Source: a virus
Length of the DNA stretch: 24,831 nt
IMG/VR virus record: IMGVR_UViG_3300035180_000804
Span: 1-24,831 of that record
Strand: one strand, 5' to 3'
In this document: one piece after another, positions 12,631 through 20,900 of the stretch
Layout: each line of letters opens with the position of its first letter
Numbering within the stretch: position 1 is the first letter of the stretch
Made by a program: the position numbers and the translations under genes
The notes under the pieces: model-generated
Told to the model about the DNA's origin: nothing
What the model saw: only the letters and a program-made list of their open reading frames with translations
Database searches by the model: none

Positions 12631-15600
12631 ATGGCAGACATCGGGGCCAAGATCGTCATCACGGCTGACAACAGCAATGCGATGACGGGCCTGCGCCAGG
12701 TGCGCGAAGAGGCGGGCAAGCTCGGCCCGGCTGCCGCCACCTCGGCACAGCAGGGCGCCCAGGCGCTGACGCAGCAGGGAGCAGCCGCCACCCGCGCCGC
12801 CGCAGAGACGGCCACGGCGGCAGCGGCCACCACCCAGGGGGCTGCTACCACAGCGGCGGCCAGCGAGCATGCAGCCCAGGCCAGCCGGCAGCAGGGCGAT
12901 GCCGCCACGGGCGCAGCCACCCAGACCACCGAGGCCAGCCGCACCACGGCGGCCGCCACCAGCCAGGGTGCTGCAGCGGCAGCTGCGGCCAGTGACCGCA
13001 CTGCCCAGGCGAGCCGGCAGCAGGCAGAGGCTGCTACGGGCGCGGCCACCAAGACCTCGGCGGCCAGTGGCACGACATCGAGCGCAGCAAGCCAGAGCGC
13101 CGCAGCGACTGCCGCCGCCAGCGACAAGGCGTCGCAGGCCATGCACGGCCAGGCAGAGGCGGCGGGAGTCAGCGCGCGCCAGACGGCTGCGGCCATGCGC
13201 ACGCTGCCAGCCCAGTTCACCGACATCGCGACCAGCCTGGCCGGCGGCCAGAACCCGCTGCTCGTCTTGATGCAGCAAGGCGGGCAGATCAAGGACTCGT
13301 TCGGCGGCATCGGGCCGGCCGCGCGGGCGCTGGGCGGCTACGTGGCTGGCCTGGTCGGGCCGTTCACGTTGGCGGCTGGTGCGGCAGCAGTGCTGGCTGT
13401 GGCGTACTCGCAGGGCAGCGACGAAGCGCAGGCGTACTCGCGGGCACTGATATTGAACGGCAACGCCGCCGGGCTGACGGCGGACAAGCTGCAGGCCGCT
13501 GCGGCACGCATCGACGGTGTTGTGGGCACACAGGCCGCTGCGGCCGCTGCCCTGGCCCAGTTTGCCGGTGCCACGGCCATCGATCCGAGCGGCATGGAGC
13601 AGTTCGCGACCGCTGCGCTGAAGATGGAGCGGGCGGTCGGTACCAGCGTGGCGGACACGGTCAAGCAGTTCTCGGCGCTCGGCCAGGCGCCGCTGCAGGA
13701 GTCGATCAAGCTCAATGCCCAGATCAACTACCTGACGGTCTCGACCTACCAGCAGATCCGCGCGCTGACCGAGCAGGGCAAGACCGTCGAGGCCGCCGCA
13801 GTGGCGCAGAAGGCGTATGCCGACGCGCTGGAGTCGCGCGCCGGGCAGATCGAGGAGCGCCTCGGCACCTTCGAGCGCATGTGGCGCGGCGTCAAGAGCG
13901 CGGCGGCCGAAGCGTGGGATGCGATGCTGGGTGTCGGCAGGCAGGCCACGCTGGGCGACCAGATCGACGCAGCGGCCAAGAAAGTCCAGGATCTGCAGGG
14001 CTTCGTGGCCAAGGGCGGCCGCAAGGGGCTGTTCGGCGAACAGATGGACGATGGCAAGGACGAACTGGCCGCCGCCCAGGCCGAGCTGGCCCGGCTGCGC
14101 GGCCAGAAATCCGACGCGGACACGAAGGCCCAGCAGGAGGCCGACCAGGCCGAGAACGTCAAGAAGACGATCTCGGCGCAGGACTACATCGACAAGCTGC
14201 ACCAGCAGACCGATGCCACTGGCGGCCTGACCCGCGCACTGGCCGAGTACCGCCGCAACGCCGAGCAACTGGCCAAGAACGGCAGCCCGATCAATGCCGC
14301 GCAGCAGGCCAAGGACATCGAGGCCATCCGGGCCAAGTACACCGACAAGAGCGCCCTGGCCGGTGCCGACGCTGCCCTGGCGCTGCAGCGCGCCCGCGAC
14401 CAGGCGGCCAGCAACGAGCGCATCCGCGCCGTGGAGGCCGACGAGCAGGCGCTGGCAGTGACCCGTGCCCAGGGGCTCCTCAGCACTGATGACTACGAGC
14501 GGCAGCGGGTCGATATCCAGCGCCGCCGCCTGGCCGAGCGTGAAACGCTCTTGCAGCAGGAGATTGCGCTGGAGCAGCGCCGGCGCCCACCGGATGCGGC
14601 CGGGCGCACCCAGCAACAGGCGCGCGTGGTCGGCCTGCAAGACCAGCTGGCCGGCGTGCGTCAGGAGCGTACGCAGTTGCCGGTGGTGGCGCAGGCGGGC
14701 ATCGAGCAGCGGGCGCTGGAAGAGTCGCGCCAGCGCGCTCAGGAGTGGTCGCAGGCATGGACTGAGGCCAACGGCCGCGTGACCCAGCTGGCGGAGCAGA
14801 ACGCCAAGTCACGCGCCGCGCTCATCAGCGACCCCGTGCAGCGTGCTGCAGCCGAGCTGGACCTGCAGGTCGGCGAGATCCAGCGCCAGGCCAAGGAGCT
14901 GACCGACAAGCTCGATCTAAAACTCAGCTTGACCGTGGAGCCGGGGCAGCGCGAGCTGCTCCAGACGCAGATCACCGAGATCGGCGAGCAGTCCGCCACT
15001 GCCATCACTCTCGCCAACGCCGGCCTGGCCGAGCGCATGAGGCCGGGCTGGCAGAAGATGGTCGAGGGCTGGACTGACAGTACCCGGCTGATGCGGGAGA
15101 CGTTCGACACGCTGACGACCGGCATCGTCCAGCAGGGAGAAGAGGCGTTCGTCAAGTTCGGCAAGGAAGGCAAGCTGAGCGTCAAGGAGCTGGCCGACTT
15201 CATTCAGACCGAGCTGCTGCGGGCGGCATACCGCAAGACGATCGGTGCTCAGCTGGGCAATGTCACGGATGGGCTGCTGAAAAGCGCCGCCGGGGCGTTC
15301 GGGTTCGGTGGCCAGACGGCGGGCGCTGGGTTGAGAGTGCCTGGCGTGGCGCCGGCAGGTGGCGCTGTGGATGCCTCCGGGGCAGTTGGTGCCATCAGCC
15401 TGGCCGGCGGACGGCTGGGAGTACCGAGCACCGGCCCACGGCTGGGTGGTGCCCCGGCTGCTGCTGCCAGCGCTGGCGCCACCAGTGCAGCGGATGCTGC
15501 CAGTTCGTTGCAGGGCGTCAGCACGGCGGCACAGCAGGTCACTACCAATGCCACCAGCAGTGCCGCAGCGCTGGCCAGCCAGGGCCAGGTGGTGGTCGAG

Positions 15601-16320
15601 AACGCTGCAGCCACGCAGACCATGACCGCAATCACGAAGGCAACCCAGTCGGCCGAGACGTCGAAGGCGGCTGACAAGCTGGTGGAGGATGCGACCGTGA
15701 GCACCGGCATGCGGGCGGTCGGCGATGCAGCTGTGGAGACCGCCATCAAACTGAAGGTGGCTGGGGCAGTGTCAGGCGGTGCATCGGGCTCGGCAGTCGG
15801 CCACGTCTTCACGGGTGCAACGCGCTTCGCCACAGGCGGTGCATTCACGAACTCGGTGGCGACAGCGCCGACCTTCTTCAACTTCCAGCACGGCGGTCGT
15901 CAGCAGCTGGGCGTGATGGGCGAGGCGGGCGACGAGGCGGTGATGCCGCTGCGCCGCAGCGGTGGCGCGCACACGGTGGATGCGGTCGATCGCTCCGGCC
16001 GGCTGGTCGGCGGTATGCAGCTGCGGCGCGGCCCGGGCGGGCGGCTGGCGGTGCAGGCGTTTGCCGATGGCGGCACCTTCGGCAGCACGGGCGGCAGCGT
16101 GAGCACCGGGACCGGCGCCCGCCTGGCGCAGACGATGTCCCGGCCCGCCAGCGCGGCAACGGCTGGTGCCGGCAGTGGCGTGACGGTCAACTTGCGGCCA
16201 GTGATCCAGATCGACAGCCGCACCGACCAGGGCCAGATCTCGCAGCTGGTCAGCAGCGCGCTGCAGCAAGGCCGCAAGCAGATGGTCGCTGAGCTGAAGG
16301 CACAGGGAGTGATGCGCTGA
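12631..16320 (+). CDS. tail length tape measure protein
   Basis: A 1229-residue protein with AGGAG 5 nt before ATG 12631. Order: coiled N-terminus, three Ala/Thr/Gln-rich repeats (48-172), the TMP-family core (AAMRTLPAQFTDIATSLAGGQNPLLVLMQQGGQIKDSFGG, 187-226), a hydrophobic segment (234-260), long coiled coils (about 400-800), an Ala-rich low-complexity region, and the C-terminal VMGEAGDEAVMPLRR (about 1093-1107) that marks many tape measures. It sets tail length and enters the host envelope during infection. At the usual rule of about 0.15 nm per residue, it predicts a tail near 180 nm. The chaperone and its extension lie directly upstream, as in lambda. Confidence 0.95.
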   Translation: MADIGAKIVITADNSNAMTGLRQVREEAGKLGPAAATSAQQGAQALTQQGAAATRAAAETATAAAATTQGAATTAAASEHAAQASRQQGDAATGAATQTTEASRTTAAATSQGAAAAAAASDRTAQASRQQAEAATGAATKTSAASGTTSSAASQSAAATAAASDKASQAMHGQAEAAGVSARQTAAAMRTLPAQFTDIATSLAGGQNPLLVLMQQGGQIKDSFGGIGPAARALGGYVAGLVGPFTLAAGAAAVLAVAYSQGSDEAQAYSRALILNGNAAGLTADKLQAAAARIDGVVGTQAAAAAALAQFAGATAIDPSGMEQFATAALKMERAVGTSVADTVKQFSALGQAPLQESIKLNAQINYLTVSTYQQIRALTEQGKTVEAAAVAQKAYADALESRAGQIEERLGTFERMWRGVKSAAAEAWDAMLGVGRQATLGDQIDAAAKKVQDLQGFVAKGGRKGLFGEQMDDGKDELAAAQAELARLRGQKSDADTKAQQEADQAENVKKTISAQDYIDKLHQQTDATGGLTRALAEYRRNAEQLAKNGSPINAAQQAKDIEAIRAKYTDKSALAGADAALALQRARDQAASNERIRAVEADEQALAVTRAQGLLSTDDYERQRVDIQRRRLAERETLLQQEIALEQRRRPPDAAGRTQQQARVVGLQDQLAGVRQERTQLPVVAQAGIEQRALEESRQRAQEWSQAWTEANGRVTQLAEQNAKSRAALISDPVQRAAAELDLQVGEIQRQAKELTDKLDLKLSLTVEPGQRELLQTQITEIGEQSATAITLANAGLAERMRPGWQKMVEGWTDSTRLMRETFDTLTTGIVQQGEEAFVKFGKEGKLSVKELADFIQTELLRAAYRKTIGAQLGNVTDGLLKSAAGAFGFGGQTAGAGLRVPGVAPAGGAVDASGAVGAISLAGGRLGVPSTGPRLGGAPAAAASAGATSAADAASSLQGVSTAAQQVTTNATSSAAALASQGQVVVENAAATQTMTAITKATQSAETSKAADKLVEDATVSTGMRAVGDAAVETAIKLKVAGAVSGGASGSAVGHVFTGATRFATGGAFTNSVATAPTFFNFQHGGRQQLGVMGEAGDEAVMPLRRSGGAHTVDAVDRSGRLVGGMQLRRGPGGRLAVQAFADGGTFGSTGGSVSTGTGARLAQTMSRPASAATAGAGSGVTVNLRPVIQIDSRTDQGQISQLVSSALQQGRKQMVAELKAQGVMR
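12772..13146 (+). repeat. three tandem 39-43 residue coding repeats in the tape measure
   Basis: Units are residues 48-86 (39 aa), 87-129 (43 aa) and 130-172 (43 aa), i.e. 12772-12888, 12889-13017 and 13018-13146. Each begins QQ(G/A)xAAT and ends with A-A-S-(D/E)-x-x-x-Q-A. The first lacks four residues in its middle. A degenerate fourth start (GQAEAAG) follows. They probably form extended helices; gain or loss of units would change tail length in steps of about 6 nm. Confidence 0.7.
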
Positions 16321-16919
16321 TGGCCATCATCACCCTGCCCACGGGCATCAAGTTCGCCGCCGGCAGCGGCGCTGGCCAGCGCACATATGGCATGTCCACA
16401 TCGAGCGACGCCACGGGCGCCGGGCAAGACCGCACCTTCGGCCCGAGCCGCTGGACACTGCGGCTGGTCAGCCCCGAGGAGATGTTGCCGACCGAGGCGG
16501 CGCTTTGGGAGTCGGTGGTGATCCGGCTGCGCGGCCGCATCAATCACCTGGCGGCGCACGACCCCGGCAAAGTGGCACCGCTGGGCACCCGGCGCGGCAC
16601 GCTCACCCTCACGGCCGCCGCTGCCGCCGGCGCGACCAGCATCTCGGTGTCGGGCACGGGCACGCTCGTGGCTGGGGACTGGCTGCAGATCGGCACTGGC
16701 CTGGGCACCTCGCAGCTCGTGAAGGTCGCTGTGGACACCAGTACCGCAGCGGTGACGATCGAGCCGCCGCTGCGCACCGCCTTCGCGATCAACGCCGCCG
16801 TGACCTGGGACAAGCCGCTCGGCTACTACAAGCTCGCCTCCCAGGTGGGGCAGTGGACCTACGGCGCCGGCACCCTGCAGGGCGGCTTCGCGCTCGACCT
16901 GGTCGAACAGTGGGCCTGA
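16320..16919 (+). CDS. tail tip protein, distal-tail/lambda M-like position
   Basis: A 199-residue protein whose ATG shares one base with the tape-measure stop (TGATG), with GGGAG upstream. The N-terminus is ITLPTGIKFAAGSGAGQRTYGM. The centre (TLTLTAAAAAGATSISVSGTGTLVAGDWLQIGTG) has the strand-turn pattern AAGATSISV...LVAGDWLQIG found in small tail-tip beta domains. The end (YYKLASQVGQWTYGAGTLQGGFALDLVEQW) resembles distal tail proteins. It probably forms the ring that closes the tube below the tape measure. The assignment is by order and fold pattern only. Confidence 0.6.
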   Translation: MAIITLPTGIKFAAGSGAGQRTYGMSTSSDATGAGQDRTFGPSRWTLRLVSPEEMLPTEAALWESVVIRLRGRINHLAAHDPGKVAPLGTRRGTLTLTAAAAAGATSISVSGTGTLVAGDWLQIGTGLGTSQLVKVAVDTSTAAVTIEPPLRTAFAINAAVTWDKPLGYYKLASQVGQWTYGAGTLQGGFALDLVEQWA

Positions 16920-16947
16920 TCGGCCCCGACCCTTCACCGGACACCCC

Positions 16948-17556
16948 ATGATCACTGTCGATGCAGCCACCACCGCGCGCCTGGCCACCGTGGCCGGCGT
17001 GTGCTACCTGATCGAGCTCGATTTCACCGGCGGCACGCTGCGCTACACCACCTATGGGCAGAGCATCTTCGCCACCACCTCGGTGAGTGCCACGTTCGAG
17101 GGCCTGGGCACCGCGCTCGCGCTCAGCCAGATCAAGGAGAGCGAGGACGCCAGCGCCGACAAGCTCACGCTCAGCCTGAGCCTGGCGAACACCGCCGTGC
17201 TCGCCGCCGCGCTGGGCAGCGTCGAGACCTACCGTGGCCGGCGCATGCGGGTCTACCTGCAGCTGCTCGACGAGAACCACCTGACCGTGGGCGTGCCGGT
17301 GCTGCGCTACAGCGGCTTCATGGAGCCGGTGAACGTGAACGTCGAGGTCGATAGCCAGACCGGCCAGCGCACCGGCCGCATCGACCTGCCCTGCAGCCGC
17401 GCCGGCATGGCCCGGGCGCGCAACTACCAGGGCCTGCGCCTGAGCGACGAGCAGCAGCGCGCGCGCTTCTCCGCCGATCGTGGCTTCGAGTACATCCGCA
17501 AGCTCATCGAGGCACCGCCGCCTTGGCTCACCGTCAAATTCCAGTGGCAGTCATGA
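16948..17556 (+). CDS. tail tip hub protein, lambda L-like position
   Basis: A 202-residue protein following the distal-tail-like gene by 28 nt. The first part is beta-rich (YLIELDFTGGTLRYTTYGQSI...SATFEGLGTALALSQIKES). The middle has a conserved strand pair (RRMRVYLQLLDENHL...YSGFMEP). The end carries ARARNYQGLRLSDEQQRARFSADRGFEYIRKL, close to the x-R-x-SDE-x-QQ-x-R-x-P-x-D-x-G-x-x-Y-I motif at the end of many siphovirus tip hub proteins. It should join the tube to the J-like tip protein. It overlaps the next gene by ATGA. Confidence 0.6.
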   Translation: MITVDAATTARLATVAGVCYLIELDFTGGTLRYTTYGQSIFATTSVSATFEGLGTALALSQIKESEDASADKLTLSLSLANTAVLAAALGSVETYRGRRMRVYLQLLDENHLTVGVPVLRYSGFMEPVNVNVEVDSQTGQRTGRIDLPCSRAGMARARNYQGLRLSDEQQRARFSADRGFEYIRKLIEAPPPWLTVKFQWQS

Positions 17557-17996
17557 CCGCATCACCACATCTCGGCGCCGACCTGGCTGCCTATCTGGCC
17601 TTGCAGCAGGCGCAAGCCTTTTGCTGGCAGCGCAACAACTGCTGCCACTTCACGGCGCGCTGGGTGGCACAGGTCACCGGGCGTGATCCGATGCAGGGCC
17701 TGGCAGACACACCCGACGCTCGCGCCGCGCTGCGCCTGGTGCAGCAGCTCGGCGGCGATCTGCGTGCGGCCTGGTCGCGCCAGCTCGCACAGGAGCCCAT
17801 CAGCGCGCTGCTGGCCCAGGTCGGTGATGTGGTGCTGTTCGAGGCTTTCGCAGCTGACGTGGCCGGTGTCGGCGCGCTGGTGGGCATCTGCGCCGGCCGC
17901 ACGGCCGTGGTGCTCGACGTCGTGGGCAACGTGCTGCACCTGCCGCTGACCGAAGCGGACTGCGCCTGGCGCATCACTCGTGGGGATCTGGCATGA
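17553..17996 (+). CDS. DUF6950 / NlpC-P60-like tail protein (lambda K position)
   Basis: A 147-residue protein started at ATG 17553 in a 4-nt overlap. The family core is CWQRNNCCHFTARWVAQVTGRDP at 24-46 and VGDVVLFE at 90-97, with a final HLPLTEADCAWRI. It matches the pattern W-x-x-x-DC-C-x-F-x-A-x-W-V-x-x-x-TGRDP of DUF6950. The usual Asp-Cys is Asn29-Cys30 here, and the histidine expected of an active NlpC/P60 peptidase after GDV is not obvious. A peptidoglycan-cutting role is therefore open. It ends in an ATGA overlap with the tip gene. Confidence 0.75.
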   Translation: MTASPHLGADLAAYLALQQAQAFCWQRNNCCHFTARWVAQVTGRDPMQGLADTPDARAALRLVQQLGGDLRAAWSRQLAQEPISALLAQVGDVVLFEAFAADVAGVGALVGICAGRTAVVLDVVGNVLHLPLTEADCAWRITRGDLA

Positions 17997-20900
17997 AGCG
18001 ATGGGGATTTGTCATCGTCGCTGCAGCCCTGGCTGCAATCCCGGCTGTTGCTGCTGCCGATCCGGTCACGATCGTGGCGACGGCCATGATCGTCCTCGGT
18101 GAGGGGATGGTGGTCTACGCCGGCTATGCGCTGCTCGTGGCTGCGGCCGTCTATGGCGCCGCCAATGCCCGCAGGCAGGCGCGCCGCGCCGCCGCCCAGG
18201 CGCGTGCCGAGTACAACGCCCGGCTGACCGAGCGGTCCGTGACCGTGCTGGCGGCCGACCCGCCCTGGCAGGTGGTCTACGGCCGCTGCCGGGTCGGTGG
18301 CTACGTGGTCGGCATGCTCACGACCGACAAGATCGGCATGCTCGACAACGGCAACTACCGCACCAAGCCCGACGGCTACCGGCACCTGGTGATCGCGATC
18401 GCAGCACACGAGGTGCAGGACATCCACGAGATGTACATCCAGGGCGTGCCGATCGGTGCCACGGATGCGACCGGCTGGGCCACGGCGGGGCCGAGTGAGG
18501 CGCCCTGGGGCAAGGTGAAGCGGGCGATCATCGAGTCGCCCACGGCACTGACGTTCAGTGCGGCCGGTCAGTGGTCGTTCGATCCGGTGCTGTTCGCCAA
18601 CAAAACCATCGTCAAGGTGCTGGCTGCCAACACCCAGCCGCTGAGTTCGAACGCGGATGGCGGCCCATCCGGAACGGCCTACTCGCTCACGGTGGCCGGT
18701 CCGCGCACCATCGGCGGCGCGCCGGCCAACGCGCAGCTCTACGTCAGCTGCGAGATCGAATGGGTCGAGTCCTGCGTGCGCTGGACCAAGCACCTGGGCA
18801 CCGACACCCAGACCGTGGACACGTACCTGAACGGTGTTGCTCCGGCTGACTGGACGGTCAACCACCGACTGCAGGGCCATGCCTACGTGACGGTGACGCT
18901 CGACCTTGAAGACCCGCGCTTCCAGGGTGGCGTGCCCGGCATCAACTTCGACGTGTCAGGCCGCAAGGTGCTCGACCCGCGCACCGGCACGACGGTCTGG
19001 ACGCGCAACCCCGCGCTCATCATCTACGACTGGCTGCGCCAACCCTGGGGCTACGAGTGCGCCGCGCAGGACGTGGACACCGCCAGCGTGATCACTGCGG
19101 CCAACGCTTGCGACGTGGCGATCAGCCTGACCGTGGGCACCACCACCGAGACCGGCCAGGCGACGTACACCTGCGACGGCGCCTTCACCACCGAGGCCAG
19201 CAAGGAAAGCGTGCTCGAAGACCTGGCAGAGACCATGGGCGGCTTCGCCAACTACGGTGCGAAGTGGAGCGTGCATGCCGGCATGTGGACGGCGCCGGTG
19301 ATGACGCTCACCGATGACTACCTGGCCGGCCCGCTGCAGATCGTGCAAGCCGGGGTCGGCATGGACGCCGCCTTCAACGGCGTGCGCGGCACCTACATCC
19401 AGAGCGGCACCGACACGCCCAGCGACATCGAGCCGTACAAGAACGCCTCCTACGTGACGGCCGACGGCCTGGAGCTGTGGACCAACGTCGGCCTGCCGTA
19501 CACCAACCACAAGGCGCGGGCCCGCAACCTGTGCCGGGTGATGGTGGAGCGCAACCGCGATGGCCTGGTGGCGCAGTACCCGGCCGACCTGCGCGCCTGG
19601 CCGCTCGAAGTCGGCGACCGGGTCAGCGTCACGAACACCGAGTACGGCTGGACCGCCAAGACCTTCCGGATCACCGACTGGCAGTTCGATCTGACCAGCG
19701 CAGTGGTGCTCACGCTGCAGGAAGACGCCGCCACGATCTACGACCTGGCCGATGCCTCGGCCGCCGATGCCGCACCGAACACCACGCTGCCGAACCCCTG
19801 GGCCATCGAGCAGGTCGCCGGGCTGGTGGCCACCAGTGGCACCGCCACGCTGATGCTGCTCGCGGACGGCACGATCGTGCCGCGTGTCCTGGTGACGTGG
19901 ACCGCGCCGACCTCGGCGCACATGAGCGGCACTGGCGCCCGCACCGAGGTCGAGTGGACGACGATCGGCTCCAGCACCTGGATGCGCGGCGCCACCCTGG
20001 GCGGCGACAACAGCCTCTACCTGGGCGGTCTGCGCGACGACGGCAGCTACCTGAAGATCCGGGCCCGCCACATCAACACAGCCGGCATCGATGGCCCCTG
20101 GGTGACCATCGTGCACCAGGTCATCGGCAAGTCGGCCGTGCCGGCCAACGTGGCCGGCCTGGCCGCCACCGTGGTGCAGGGCGGCGTGCGCATCAACTGG
20201 ACCGCGAGCAGCGAGATCGACTACGCCAGCACCCAGCTGCGCATCGGCACCAGCTGGGCCTCGGCCACACCGCTGGCCGACATCAAGGGCAACACCTACA
20301 CCTGGCCCTGGCCGGCCCAGGGCAGCTACACCCTCCTGGCGCGACACCTCGACACCAGCGGCGGCCTGAGCGCTGCAGCGGCATCGACAGCCGTGGTGGT
20401 CGATGCCAGCGCGCTGGTGCAGTGGAACAACATCACCGGGCAGCCGCAGCAGGGGCGCAACCTGGTGGACACGAGTGAGTGGGTTGCCGGCCTGGCCGAT
20501 GCGGCAGTGCCGTGGCTACGGATGCAGAGCACCGCTGGCGAAAACTCCATCATCTTGAATGTCGGCCCCAGAGGTGTTGGTGCGATGTTGTGGCGGGCGG
20601 TGGCATCGGGCGATAGCGCCACCAGCGTGAATGCCGATGGCGGGTTCGCGGCCAGCTATCCGACTGGCAAGCATATCGTTCCAGATGTAAATAAGGCCTA
20701 TCGTGTGGTCGTGCCGGTCAAACGGGTCGGTTCGACTGTCTCTGGAACCTGCTATGTGGGCATCGCGCCGCAATTCCCGGCGGTCGCACATATCGCCAAC
20801 CTCAACACCACGACGTTCAACAACAACCCGTACTTTGAAGGCATTGGCATGTCAGCACTGCCGGCCGACGTGTGGTGCGTCGTGGTGGGTTACGTCTACC

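Noticed and set aside
12487-14640. 717-residue open frame on the minus strand
   Set aside because: Antisense shadow of the chaperone extension and tape measure; Leu/Gly/Arg-rich low-complexity translation and no family features.
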